Assembly: GCA_030762935.1 (NCBI GenBank)
Contig: CM060887.1
Span: 12,826,501 to 12,890,500 of the forward strand
DNA from: Hymenopus coronatus
Lineage: Eukaryota > Arthropoda > Insecta > Mantodea > Hymenopodidae
Length of the DNA: 64,000 nt
Reading direction: 5' to 3'
Shown piece by piece: positions 50,236 to 54,550 of this stretch. Both the position numbers and the translations under genes were made by a program. The first letter of the stretch is position 1. Every line of letters starts with the position of its first letter. Below the pieces are notes generated by a model. That model did no database searches, was not told where the DNA came from, and saw only the letters and a list, made by a program, of their open reading frames with translations.

Positions 50236-50465
50236 ATAAGCAATGCAGGACTAACCCCTGACCCCCTCTCCCGGTTACGCTATGGAAGGAATGGTTGGAA
50301 AGGGATGAAGATATTCTGTTTTTCTGATTAAAGGAAAAGGTTTCTCGTTATCACAGTGGGTTTCACACACAATTCACGTTAACTTTGCACTGACTTACCT
50401 AGATTGTTATTCTCTTTGGCGTCATTACATCGACCCACGACCCTGATGATGGCTCTTCCTGCCAT
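11276..50465 (-). CDS. LRRC20: LRRC20-like leucine-rich repeat gene, four coding exons per transcript, two alternative first exons
   Basis: Joining 24828-24765 or 50465-50399 to 18234-18091, 13987-13820 and 11439-11276 gives one open frame of 179 or 180 codons plus stop. In the 179-aa form, LRRs (LxxLxLxxNxLxxLP type) lie at about residues 44-66, 67-89, 91-112, 114-136 and 138-150, for example [16 protein letters not shown] and [14 protein letters not shown]. The segment across the last intron, [14 protein letters not shown] then VDLRENPL, matches the corresponding part of vertebrate LRRC20 as I recall it, and the length agrees with that family (about 184 aa in human). No signal peptide, membrane segment or catalytic domain is visible, so a small intracellular LRR scaffold is likely; the molecular role of the family is not established. 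All introns are phase 1 and every donor is G|GTAAGT. The gene covers at least 39 kb because its introns are packed with repeats. Orthology is confident; function is unknown. Confidence 0.93.
11849..12152 (-). mobile_element. SINE type 1 in intron 3, imperfect target duplication
   Basis: ATGCCTTGAAAT (11849-11860) and ATGTCTTAAAAT (12141-12152) flank it, 10 of 12 identical. Head and body match 10302-10600 with many transitions at CpG, so it is older. Confidence 0.85.
12185..12368 (-). pseudogene. Transposase fossil (Tc1/mariner-type DDE, QDGAPPH segment)
   Basis: The minus strand gives [11 protein letters not shown], then a degenerate WPP-stop-SADLNQ, and, in a shifted frame, [19 protein letters not shown]. 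This corresponds to the QDGAPPH / WPPRSPDLNPLDFWLWGYLK block of the DDE domain in insect Tc1/mariner-like transposases. Stops and a frameshift show it is inactive. It lies in intron 3 of the LRRC20-like gene. Confidence 0.75.
12620..12725 (+). mobile_element. Old tRNA-derived SINE (type 5-like)
   Basis: TTAGCTTAGTTTGTTAGAGC (A-box-like), GTGGTTCAAATCTCAGC (B-box-like), then ATGCATTGAATTTTTCAGC, which follows the same order as the copies at 55545-55640 and 59575-59650. Confidence 0.6.
12726..13819. other. Intron 3 sequence
   Basis: AT-rich intron of the LRRC20-like gene. No further element recognised. Confidence 0.6.
13820..13987 (-). CDS. LRRC20: LRRC20-like coding exon 3 (core LRRs)
   Basis: 168 bp. 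The acceptor is TTACAG|AACTG (AG at 13989-13988) and the donor is GTTG|GTAAGT (GT at 13819-13818). It encodes residues 70-125: [31 protein letters not shown] and [12 protein letters not shown], about two and a half typical LRRs. It is phase 1 at both ends; the trailing G plus AC of exon 4 makes Asp126. Confidence 0.95.
14280..15215 (-). repeat. Family A copy (minus) interrupted by a SINE
   Basis: Matches family A in reverse from the AAAAGTATGAG/CGGTCAACTCC region to the terminal GTACGTGTAGAGAAAGTAAA at about 15215. The copy is split at 14823-15011 by a type 1 SINE body. Confidence 0.85.
14823..15011 (-). mobile_element. SINE type 1 body nested in family A, flanked by 44-bp direct repeats
   Basis: The SINE body lacks its tRNA head. 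The flanking family A segment is present twice, at 14779-14822 and 15012-15055, with two mismatches in 44 bases, far longer than the 12-16 bp duplications beside the other SINEs. Confidence 0.8.
15216..15861. other. No gene recognised
   Basis: Intron 2 sequence. It includes a short inverted stretch, TACTTCGATACCACGAG / TATCGAAGTATGACG near 15258-15290, and TTATTGAATTCAA repeats near 15765-15810. Confidence 0.45.
15862..16775 (-). repeat. Family A copy (minus), near full length
   Basis: Starts ATCTGATGTGTACCATTC and ends near TATGGAGAAAGTAATAAAC, with all intermediate landmarks present. A CA repeat at 16579-16622 replaces the GTGTCTGTGAACACG segment. Confidence 0.92.
16579..16622. repeat. (CA)n microsatellite inside family A
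   Basis: CA tract at the family A internal site, next to GGACCTTTTTGTG. Confidence 0.97.
17064..17490 (-). mobile_element. tRNA-derived SINE cluster (type 4) with (GA)n
   Basis: The minus strand has a head with TGAACACCGTGGCCCC and CCCAGGTTCGATCTC at about 17435-17480, then TTTTCTCCGGGTATTACGG and CATTTCATATCACATTC, matching 58840-59130. A second tRNA-like stretch, GTTAGAGCACTTGCCTGC, lies at about 17155-17185. A GA repeat at 17189-17249 separates the two. Confidence 0.75.
17500..18065. repeat. Family A fragments: minus 17500-17700, plus 17702-18065 split by the NUMT
   Basis: The first part reads in reverse (ATTTTAATCATGATCG, TTCCATGTAATGG). The second reads forward from TTTTTACTTTTTGTACACAT to AAATACCAAACTTAG, with the cytochrome b piece inserted after the terminal palindrome. 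Confidence 0.8.
17740..17930 (+). pseudogene. NUMT: nuclear copy of the 3' end of mitochondrial cytochrome b
   Basis: Read with the invertebrate mitochondrial code (TGA=Trp, ATA=Met), the segment gives GGVIILVMSIAILFLMPLT, then [12 protein letters not shown], then WIGARPVE, the characteristic C-terminus of cytochrome b. Near the end a single missing base (GAA-ACCCT instead of a GAC codon) shifts the frame; the next bases restore the usual PYILT-type ending. With the standard nuclear code it has internal stops. It sits inside a copy of family A: the left flank ends ATGTATAG and the right flank resumes at GAGAACGTGTTGTATTC. This is a short fossil and not a functional gene. Confidence 0.93.
18091..18234 (-). 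CDS. LRRC20: LRRC20-like coding exon 2
   Basis: 144 bp. The acceptor is TTTGCAG|ATCTG with AG at 18236-18235, and the donor is ACAG|GTAAGT with GT at 18090-18089. It encodes residues 22-69, starting [17 protein letters not shown] and ending [10 protein letters not shown], with one trailing base. Both ends are phase 1 and the length is a multiple of three, so skipping this exon would keep the frame. The translation has no stop and carries LRR-type hydrophobic spacing. Confidence 0.94.
18595..18790 (+). mobile_element. Old tRNA-derived SINE related to type 1
   Basis: TGGTGTAAGGTCAGCCTCTA, then GTCGCGGGTTCTATCCCAGG (B box), then a body with GCTTCCTTCGAAGGAAAAG and AAAGCCGTGC, paralleling type 1 SINEs but diverged. 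It lies in intron 1 of the proximal transcript. Confidence 0.65.
18800..19485. other. Intron sequence, nothing recognised
   Basis: Mixed-composition unique DNA with no open frame of note. Confidence 0.5.
19486..20152 (+). repeat. Family A copy (plus), 5' truncated
   Basis: Starts within palindrome 2 (TTGGTATTTAAGTTTGG) and runs to GTGAATGGAACAGATCA. Confidence 0.9.
20418..21255 (+). repeat. Family A copy (plus), near full length
   Basis: From TTTACTTTCTCTACACGTAC to TGTGAATTTAACACATCAGA with all landmarks in order. Confidence 0.92.
21868..22503. repeat. Large diverged palindrome / foldback element
   Basis: Left-arm CGCGAGAGATCCGAGAG near 21978-21995 is the reverse complement of CTCTCGGATCTCTCGCG near 22283-22301. 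Nested inside, TTTTCGCTCACTCCTCTAAG (about 22087) pairs with CTTAGGTGAATGAGCGAGAA (about 22155), with a centre near 22130. Outer segments ATCGTTAAATTATAAGG and CCTAATAATTTAATGACCC also pair, so the arms extend over at least 21921-22365. The arms are imperfect, so it is an old inverted duplication or foldback transposon. An A33 tract lies in the right arm (22399-22431). Confidence 0.85.
22504..23214. other. No gene recognised
   Basis: Includes a GC-richer part (22540-22640) and an A17 tract at about 22663-22679. The last 200 bases may be more of the transposon whose transposase fragment follows. Confidence 0.4.
23215..23502 (+). pseudogene. Transposase C-terminal fragment (Tc1/mariner-type DDE)
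   Basis: The frame from 23215 reads [18 protein letters not shown] followed by [19 protein letters not shown] then interrupts it, and about 60 more codons continue in frame ([16 protein letters not shown] and onward) to TGA at 23500. The WPARSxDLNPLDF block holds the third catalytic acidic residue region of this superfamily. One premature stop and loss of everything upstream mark it as a fossil. Confidence 0.85.
23606..24530 (+). repeat. Family A copy (plus), near full length, diverged
   Basis: From TTTACTTTCTCTACACATAC to GTGAATGCAGCACATCAGA. Palindrome 2 is perfect at 23794-23817. Confidence 0.92.
24531..24764. other. Intron side of exon 1b, CpG-containing unique sequence
   Basis: Repeat-free and less AT-rich. 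On the plus strand it holds GGCCATG|GTGAGTAAG (about 24702-24717), a donor-like match with no supporting exon. Confidence 0.4.
24765..24828 (-). CDS. LRRC20: LRRC20-like alternative first coding exon 1b (proximal)
   Basis: Encodes 21 codons from ATG at 24828 (context AGCAATGGCG), containing [16 protein letters not shown], plus one base, and ends CTTG|GTAAGT (donor GT at 24764-24763). The spare G joins AT of exon 2 to give TLDLSECQL across the junction. It resembles the distal exon 1a in sequence, length and phase, so the two are alternative N-termini produced by exon duplication. Upstream bases to about 24890 are unique sequence that would carry its 5' UTR or promoter. Confidence 0.88.
25062..25300 (+). 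mobile_element. tRNA-derived SINE (type 2)
   Basis: Head TTAGGTGGTAGCGTGTCTGC and GTCGCGGGTTCGAATACCGC, then GTGAGTTATCCGGATAGGG, CTTATCCTGAGAAGAC, CATGGACCCCGA, TTTGAGCATCATTTCACC. The same order occurs at 27236-27445. Confidence 0.9.
25438..27125 (+). repeat. Three family A copies in head-to-tail array (plus)
   Basis: 25438-25937 (internally deleted, with a GT repeat at 25580-25628), 25938-26272 (5' part only) and 26273-27125 (near full length) follow one another directly in the same orientation. Confidence 0.88.
27236..27445 (+). mobile_element. tRNA-derived SINE (type 2)
   Basis: Head CCTGGGTAGTGTGTCTGCC and GGTCGTGAGTTCGAATCTCGC, and the shared body through GTTAATGGACGTTAAAC. A TA repeat follows at about 27444-27457. 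Confidence 0.88.
27446..28434. other. Diverged family A remnant, then unique intron sequence
   Basis: 27460-27835 still shows family A landmarks (AGATATTCCTTGTTATTGG, TACTTACAAGGAAGCAAG). From 27836 the DNA is unique. A 77-codon minus-strand frame (27814-28047) has ordinary amino-acid composition but no motif I recognise. Confidence 0.5.
28435..30975. repeat. Cluster of four family A copies in opposed orientations
   Basis: Plus 28435-28569 (5' end only), minus 28570-29574 (with a duplicated terminus at 28570 and 28676), minus 29575-30224, plus 30225-30975. CA repeats at 29382-29435 and 30049-30081 occupy the usual internal site. Minus followed by plus makes long inverted repeats. Confidence 0.88.
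31085..31480. other. GC-rich, CpG-containing island, no gene confirmed
   Basis: 31180-31330 is markedly richer in C+G and CpG than the window. On the plus strand it contains GGAATGGCGTCCCTCGCTGG followed by AAG|GTAACG, which would suit a first exon, but no downstream exon could be joined convincingly. Confidence 0.3.
31496..32345 (+). repeat. Family B (MITE-like) left end and a separated body
   Basis: 31496-31565 matches the left end of the element at 58057-58447 (TACGATGGTTCCACCAC). 32066-32310 matches its body (TTTGTTATTTC, TTTAGGGTCCTAAGCCGC, AATCTGTGAAGCTAAAAC). About 500 bp of other sequence, including a GT repeat at 31771-31837, lies between. A second GT repeat at 32331-32371 follows. 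Confidence 0.65.
32613..33200. repeat. Family A fragments
   Basis: Plus 32613-32925 (5' part, with ACTACTATACATAGTG), then a minus scrap at 32938-33002 (GGACCTTTTTCTAAAAATAT, ATTTCCGGTG), then a weak minus terminus at 33145-33200. Confidence 0.75.
33808..33888 (+). CDS. Candidate small ORF, 26 aa, acidic
   Basis: ATAAAATGGCGG is a good start context. The frame reads [18 protein letters not shown] and ends QAAEGAK, with TGA at 33886-33888. The acidic, Ala/Glu-rich composition is unlike translated AT-rich intron. A second ATG overlaps the stop (ATGA at 33885) and opens 22 more codons. It could be a micropeptide, the first exon remnant of a nested gene, or chance. I do not recognise it. Confidence 0.25.
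   Translation: MADDLNEMNVESAEPNEIMQAAEGAK
35028..35290. repeat. Short inverted repeats bounding about 260 bp
   Basis: CCATAGTGATCCCTGACAG at about 35033-35051 and CTGCCAGGGATCACTATGG at about 35265-35283 are inverted copies with one mismatch. The interior has no coding signal I recognise. Possibly a MITE or part of one. Confidence 0.55.
36500..37255 (+). repeat. Family A copy (plus) split by a SINE
   Basis: 36500-36784 runs from CCCTTTACATG to ATACACATTTTTT. After the SINE, 37017-37255 resumes at GATGTTTTTGAGATACTTC and continues to AGCATGAAATAGACAG. Confidence 0.85.
36785..37016 (-). mobile_element. SINE type 1 nested in family A, head lost
   Basis: Minus-strand body with GGGACGCTGAGAACCACAG and TTCCTTCGGAAGGGAAG. 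It stops at CGGAGGACGAA without the tRNA head, so it is 5' truncated. Confidence 0.88.
37256..38080 (-). repeat. Family A copy (minus) plus terminal scrap
   Basis: Minus 37256-38005 from GATGTGTTCTTTTCACATG to TATAGAGAAAGTAATAAGC, followed by a short plus 3' end (38015-38080, TGTTACAGAGATGTAGAG). Confidence 0.88.
38081..39120 (+). other. Unique intron, possible old LINE 3' tail at 38640-39030
   Basis: CTCTGCCACCGGGCGTACCC then AATTACAAAGAATAAAATAC looks like the 3' end of a non-LTR element, but no reverse transcriptase remnant precedes it, so the call is weak. Confidence 0.3.
39130..39995 (+). repeat. Family A copy (plus), diverged
   Basis: Recognisable from ACGTATAGTAAGTACGG and TTGTATTCCACCCAAAATCC through AAATACCAAACTTGG and GATTTTCTCAAAATG to ATATGAATGGTACAC. 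Confidence 0.8.
39996..40593. other. No gene recognised
   Basis: Unique, with a GC-richer part at 40300-40460. Short frames only. Confidence 0.45.
40594..41378 (+). repeat. Family A copy (plus), near full length
   Basis: From CTACTTTCTCTACATGTAC to AGAAGCATAAGCTTTTTAAC. Confidence 0.92.
41379..42140. other. Unique intron block with an unassigned minus-strand frame
   Basis: The minus strand 41672-41448 encodes 74 codons ([20 protein letters not shown] ... [18 protein letters not shown]) with balanced composition including W, C and H. It lies outside all repeats I recognise. No family is recognised and no splice partner was found. Confidence 0.25.
42145..43330 (-). repeat. Family A copies (minus), strongly diverged
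   Basis: Begins ATCTTATGTTCCATTCACAT and ends near CAACAGAGAAAATAATAC. It contains a partial second start near 42600 (CTTTCTCTACTCATTTAACA), so it is probably two overlapping old copies. Confidence 0.7.
43540..44305 (-). repeat. Family A copy (minus)
   Basis: From AATCTGATCTGTTCCATTC to CATCTACTTCCGGTGAAATC. The terminal palindrome is missing because other sequence (44306-44498) follows. Confidence 0.88.
44306..44498. other. Unassigned insert between family A copies
   Basis: 190 bp of unique sequence. A plus-strand frame across it (including [15 protein letters not shown] and [15 protein letters not shown]) has no family I recognise. Confidence 0.35.
44499..44915. repeat. Family A: plus 44499-44837, minus terminus 44838-44915
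   Basis: The plus part runs from ACCTTCTCTATACGTACTAT to TTTCTAGGAATAGC. Then CATGTATTTCCAGTGAAATC begins a reversed 5' end. Confidence 0.82.
44916..45207. other. No gene recognised
   Basis: Unique segment with a plus-strand frame containing [16 protein letters not shown]. Similarity not recognised. Confidence 0.35.
45208..45970 (+). repeat. Family A copy (plus) with the clearest terminal palindrome
   Basis: 45213-45252 is nearly self-complementary about the core CTATGTACATAG, with a 2-nt bulge. The remaining landmarks are in order to GAATGGAACACATCA. Confidence 0.92.
46292..47056 (+). repeat. Family A copy (plus)
   Basis: From ATTTTCTCTACGCGTACTG to GTGAATGGAGCGCATCA, with the CATCTATATTCTGGATG block directly after a small deletion. 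A short 3'-end scrap lies just upstream at 45985-46035. Confidence 0.9.
47085..47225 (-). mobile_element. tRNA-derived SINE (type 6)
   Basis: The minus strand reads TGGTTTCTCACCCAGAGGTC and CCCGGGTTCGATTCCTGGC (B box), then AATATTCCCTATCC and CAGAGTCTGGAAGTATG, as at 63360-63500. Confidence 0.85.
47226..47844. other. Unassigned sequence with opposing open frames
   Basis: The minus 183-codon frame is partly SINE; the plus frame at 47385-47594 (70 codons, [20 protein letters not shown] and charged) overlaps it. Neither shows a known motif. Possibly a degenerate retroelement. Confidence 0.3.
47845..48505 (+). repeat. Family A copy (plus) split by a SINE
   Basis: The terminal palindrome region (ATGTACAATGTACATAGTAG) and GGTATTGTAAAC lie left of the SINE; TCCTGAACCCAAGAAAAAC onward lies right of it. 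Confidence 0.85.
47921..48140 (-). mobile_element. SINE type 3 (tRNA-Met-like family), nested in family A
   Basis: Reverse complement of the central and 3' part of 54867-55200: GGGACCCCACGAGGCTGAG, GAGTGCACCCCGG, GCGGCCGGGCGGAAGGCC. GC-rich island in AT-rich surroundings. Confidence 0.88.
48506..50024. other. AT-rich intron with TAA repeats, no gene
   Basis: (TAA)n tracts at about 49753-49770 and 49938-49968. Otherwise unique. Confidence 0.6.
50025..50288. mobile_element. MITE-like element with CAGTAGCGTAGCC-type inverted ends
   Basis: AGTAGCGTAGCCAG with GGGGAGGGGTTA on the left (50026-50060) is mirrored by TAACCCCTGACCCCCTCTCC then CGGTTACGCTATGG on the right (50252-50285). Such ends are typical of hAT-like non-autonomous transposons. 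A T29 tract at 50208-50236 sits inside. It is about 110 bp from the exon 1a donor. Confidence 0.6.
50399..50465 (-). CDS. LRRC20: LRRC20-like alternative first coding exon 1a (distal)
   Basis: Encodes 22 codons from ATG at 50465, containing [19 protein letters not shown], plus one base, and ends CTAG|GTAAGT (donor GT at 50398-50397). The spare G joins AT of exon 2 to make Asp (GAT). It aligns with the proximal exon 1b around RVVxRCxxAxE. The same frame is open upstream to an in-frame TAG near 50590, with further ATGs including one at 50546, so a form longer by 27 residues is possible. I chose the start at 50465 because it matches the start of exon 1b. Confidence 0.88.
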
Positions 50466-50762
50466 CCTGGTGCAGTGCATGATGGCGAGATTAGGCTCAT
50501 TGTTGGCCTGATTGGTGATATCAGCTCCAAACTGTGGTGGCCTCATGGTGATGCGATGGCTGAATCGATATATCTCGGCTTTAACAAGCTACGCAAGTCG
50601 AGTTTTCTCCACGTGTGAGATATACCAACCACTCCAAAGGCAACAACACTGTTTCTTCCACCAATACTAGAGTGAAAATCCTTCGGAGCGACCATGCCTC
50701 TTTGTTTATATATCAACAACAGCTGATTTCGGCTCCCACCAAACACAAAGGCTGACATTATC

Positions 50763-50823
50763 TGCGCATGCGCCTCGTATGTTCTGCGCCGCATTGCTCC
50801 CGTGCACGAGAATTATGACGTCA
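50763..50823 (-). promoter_or_regulatory. Putative promoter of exon 1a: NRF-1/Ewg-like site and CRE palindrome
   Basis: TGCGCATGCGCC at 50763-50774 is one base off the NRF-1 (insect Erect wing) palindrome, and a perfect CRE, TGACGTCA, lies at 50816-50823. Both are 300-360 bp upstream of the exon 1a ATG, in a stretch with more CpG than its surroundings and free of repeats. No TATA box is evident. Site presence is seen in the sequence; promoter function is inferred. Confidence 0.45.
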
Positions 50824-51420
50824 CGAAATGGCAAGCAGCAAGGTGAAATACGAAACAAACAGCTGCTTCCCCTAGCGCGAAGTTTGTTTTTGTTTTGGGT
50901 GCAGTGCCAAATTAGAGATGTTCATGCCAAAATATATACTTAACCCTAATACCTACCGCAAATATACAATACAGGAATGTTGCAGGTTACTTTCTTTGAA
51001 GCAGGTCACAGTTTTATTGGAAAAAAGACGTCTCTCCTGTTTTAAAATTAGGAGGATGACTAACATCGGAAAATCTGACATTTTTAATTTTTTGCGTAGT
51101 CTCATAAGATGAAAATTTCTTTTTACTTTGTTTTATCATTGCAGGCACAACATGTGTGTTTTTAAGTGTGTTTTAAAATTGGTTGTGCATTTGCTACTTT
51201 GCGCTAAGAATTCTGCACCCACTTAACAGAAAGACTTTTAGTCTTTGGTGTAAAGGGGTATATTTTAGGTACTATTTTATGGGAATTTTGCTCTCTAAAT
51301 TGATACTATTTCTACATAATCCATCCTTCATCTGCCACACTTGTGGAGATGAAGTTTATAGTATTGGTCTGCGTTTCTTTGTTTTCTTTTTTCATTTTTT
51401 ATTTGAATCCTTTTTACTTT
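50824..51420. other. Upstream flank of exon 1a
   Basis: Contains a plus-strand frame (50918-51112, 64 codons, with a Lys/Arg-rich middle) divergent from the LRRC20-like gene. No family recognised. Confidence 0.35.
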
Positions 51421-51639
51421 ATCTGCCACGTTCAATTTACACAGTAGGTAGAACAGTTGCTGTATCCACCCAAAAAGTCCAAACCCAGACGTAATTAAGA
51501 TAGTGGATGCAAAAATTATATAATTTTAAATTATAAATCGAATTGTAATTCATTTTGGAAAGAATCCTAAAAGTGATGGTCACACAAACATTTATAATTT
51601 ATTTTAATTCACTCTGATACACAAGATACAATAAATAAA

Positions 51640-53070
51640 ATTACATTTAATTAATTATAACAACCTTTTGAAATTTCCTTTACGAGATTTCTCTGCAAAT
51701 GCACGTTCTGGGGTATCTTTAATCCAGAACAAAGGCATGTTTAGAAAAAAATGTGCGTATGTGTGCACGCGCATGCATGTGTTTGTACGTTTCGCTATGA
51801 ACAGCATAATTAGAAAAGGAACGTTTTGTTAATTTTCTAATTGTTACTTAAATTCAGTCTTTCAAGGATATATGAACATTTTTAAGAAAATCCCCCACCC
51901 TAAACTACCCTTTTTACTTACTCTGCACGTAAGTACTGTGTAATTATTGCATAGAGAAGATTGTATTGCACCTAAAAATTCGATACCGAGATTTCACCGG
52001 AAATATATGTTTTGATACCCCCTGAATCCAAACAAGCATTTTATAAAAGCGTCCGTGTGTGTCTGTCTGTGGGAAGCAAAAACGAAAAGTCGGTTTAATA
52101 CCACACTCGCTTAGTATTTAAGTTCAATATCATCCAAGGATGCGACACGAAGATTTTCAAGAAAATCCCCCACCCTAAACTACCCTTTTTACTTACTCTG
52201 CACGTAAGTACTGTGTAATTATTGCATAGAGAAGATTGTATTGCACCTAAAAATTCGATACCGAGATTTCACCGGAAATATATGTTTTGATACCCCCTGA
52301 ATCCAAACAAGCATTTTATAAAAGCGTCCGTGTGTGTCTGTCTGTGGGAAGCAAAAACGAAAAGTCGGTTTAATACCACACTCGCTTAGTATTTAAGTTC
52401 AATATCATCCAAGGATGCGACACGAAGATTTTCAAGAAAATCCCCCATCCCCAACTATCCTTTACATTGAACATTTTTCGAAAATTGTAATTTTCTCAAA
52501 AATAGATCTAACGATTTTTATTAAAATGTCATACGTTTAAGATGTTTTTATTAGAAACGAAATGATTATCTTGAATTTTGTGGGAATAGCCTCTGAAGAC
52601 CTCTTAATTCTGGATGATTTTTGTATAACCTTTGTTTAACTGTAAAACCGTAAGAGATAGACAAAAACTGTAGATCTCATAGATCTCATTAAAACAGTCA
52701 ATTATGTAATACATTTATTTGTAGATTAGCCGTTTTCGAGATTTCTCGAACTAAGGCAAGTCTTCAGAACTAAGGTAAAAGTTTTCTAAAACACTGGAGA
52801 GATCTTTCTTTTCGTCTCTCTTTTGTTTACACATAGCAAGCAAAGAGAACCGAATTTCAATTGTTTCATTTAGCGAGCGGCTTTTAAAAGATCTAACTAT
52901 CGCTTTAAACTAGTTTCCCTTATTTATCTTCTACATACAAAGAAACGCGCAATCAGACAAATTCTGGCAATGTTTCTTGATTAGAATGGCGCATATAAAA
53001 GAATATCTTTTGTAAGGAAAGTTTATTTGTGGAACAGCTAGAGAAAGTCATGTGAATGGAACACATCAGA
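51640..53070 (+). repeat. Family A copies (plus), one internally duplicated
   Basis: A diverged copy (about 51640-51909, TCTGCAAATGCACGTTCTGG) runs into a better copy ending at GTGAATGGAACACATCAGA (53070). The 275-bp duplication is listed separately. Confidence 0.82.
51888..52437. repeat. Exact tandem duplication, two 275-bp units
   Basis: CTCTGCACGTAAGTACTGTG starts at 51921 and again at 52196. Everything between recurs without visible difference to AAGAAAATCCCCCA. Confidence 0.92.
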
Positions 53071-53094
53071 GTTTTCATGTTTAATTTGAACCTA

Positions 53095-53470
53095 TTTTAC
53101 TTTCTCTGCCACTTACAATGTTCTTACATAAAGGTATTGTATCCATCCATATATTCATACAGAGGCTTCTCTGGATAAGCATGCTCTGGGGTACCTTGAA
53201 TCCAGAACAAAAGCATGTTTAGAAACATACTTGTGTGCGCGCGCATGTACTTTTGTCTGTCTGTGAACTAGAAAAGGGAAATCTGGTTAATATAATTTAT
53301 TATTGAAATTCAGCATCTTTCAAAGATACGACACGAACGTTTTCAAGAAAATTCCCCACCCGAAACTTCCCTTTTCTTGAAAATTATTCTAAAATGTTTC
53401 AAGTTTGGCTCTTACGATTTTTATTAAAATGTCATATATTTAAGATTTTATGACATAATTTCTGCAACCC
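53095..53470 (+). repeat. Family A partial copy (plus), diverged
   Basis: TTTTACTTTCTCTGCCAC, TTGTATCCATCCATA, then AAGATTTTATGACAT; the 3' half is missing. Confidence 0.75.
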
Positions 53471-53822
53471 GTGTTTCGCCGTGAGTCATTTCATGGGGTA
53501 TTTACAGAATTTTGTTAATCTTGCAACCTGCGTAAGATATGCTTGAGGAAGGCCAAGATCTCGACGGTGTTGTGGTATAGTTTGAGCAGCATTGGAAGAG
53601 GAGATGTCCGTAGTACTTTAGGTCGAGAGCTCGAGAATTGTGAGCTTTCCATCATCAGCTGGAGGAGGTTTTTTCGGGGGAACTACAGAGTGGTGAAGGA
53701 GATTTGTTCATTTTATACAGGTAGCGTCTGCACCCATCTTGCCAACACCTTTGTCAGATTAATGTTGGTGCAAAATTGAGAACACCTCACCTTGTGGCCT
53801 CTACTATTTCACGAAATTTGAT

Positions 53823-54105
53823 TCATCGATCATTCAAAACCATATTCTGGATTTTGTCACCAGTTCGGAGGAAGTCACGCCCGGAACAATGTTCACCATT
53901 TGCGGATGTATGGCCTCGTTTAAATGAATTTATCCAACTGTAAATTGTGCAAATCCAGGAGCAGATGTGCCGTGAACTTGTTCCAACTCGACTCCTATCT
54001 CTTTTAGTGTTAAGCCTTTTAAATAGAAGTGTTGAATCACCGCACGAAACTTTTTTTCTTCGTCTTTCTAAAGAAGTACCAGATTGTTGATTCAATTGCC
54101 TATGG
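53823..54105 (-). pseudogene. Mariner transposase N-terminal (HTH) fragment
   Basis: The minus strand from 54049 reads FRAVIQHFYLKGLTLKEI then GVELEQVHGTSAPGF, ending in TAA at 53932. After a frameshift it continues INSFKRGHTSANGEHCSGR and NMVLNDR. This order (AVI-F-LKGL-KEI, then SAPS, then FKRGRTS, then EPRSGRP, then VMDDRR) is the paired-HTH N-terminus of mariner transposases. The rest of the transposase is missing. Confidence 0.85.
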
Positions 54106-54279
54106 CAACGAAACCACGCGATGGATATTGTTGAAACTTAAACTGCCATCTAGTAAGAGACGGCAATAACTAAATACAAAATTTTTTCGATGCTACGAGG
54201 GTCATTTCTTGGATTTTTAAGGACTTATTGAACACCCTGGACGTTTCGACGCGTAAACAGTTTACGTCTGTACGCCATC

Positions 54280-54545
54280 AATGGCTCGCTTACCATTGCG
54301 CGTTAACACTCTAGTGATTCAAGACTCGGTACAAATCACAACACAACAGTGGCTTGCAATTCTTCCTCCTTTTATTGTTAAAAATGACATTACGTTACTC
54401 AAATTAAAGTAGAGTATGTATGCTACAAAACTTGGCCGTCAGGATCACGGTCCTTCCCTCGGCCACGTACTGTACACTTAGCTGGCAGTTGCACAGCCCG
54501 TCACCCAGACACACATGCGTGGACGTCAAATAAAATCTCAAATCC
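54280..54545. repeat. Repeat shared with the right edge of the window
   Basis: ACAAAACTTGGCCGTCAGGA, then CACGTACTGTACACTT, parallels 63940-64000 (ACAAAACTTGGCCGTGAGAT, CACGTACTATACATTT). Identity of the element is unknown. TACGAGGGTCATTTCTTGG near 54195 is mariner-terminus-like. Confidence 0.55.
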
Positions 54546-54550
54546 AATTA

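Noticed and set aside
54190..54220. Mariner-like terminus TACGAGGGTCATTTC as the right end of the mariner fragment at 53823
   Set aside because: It faces away from that transposase, so it does not bound the same element; perhaps part of another.
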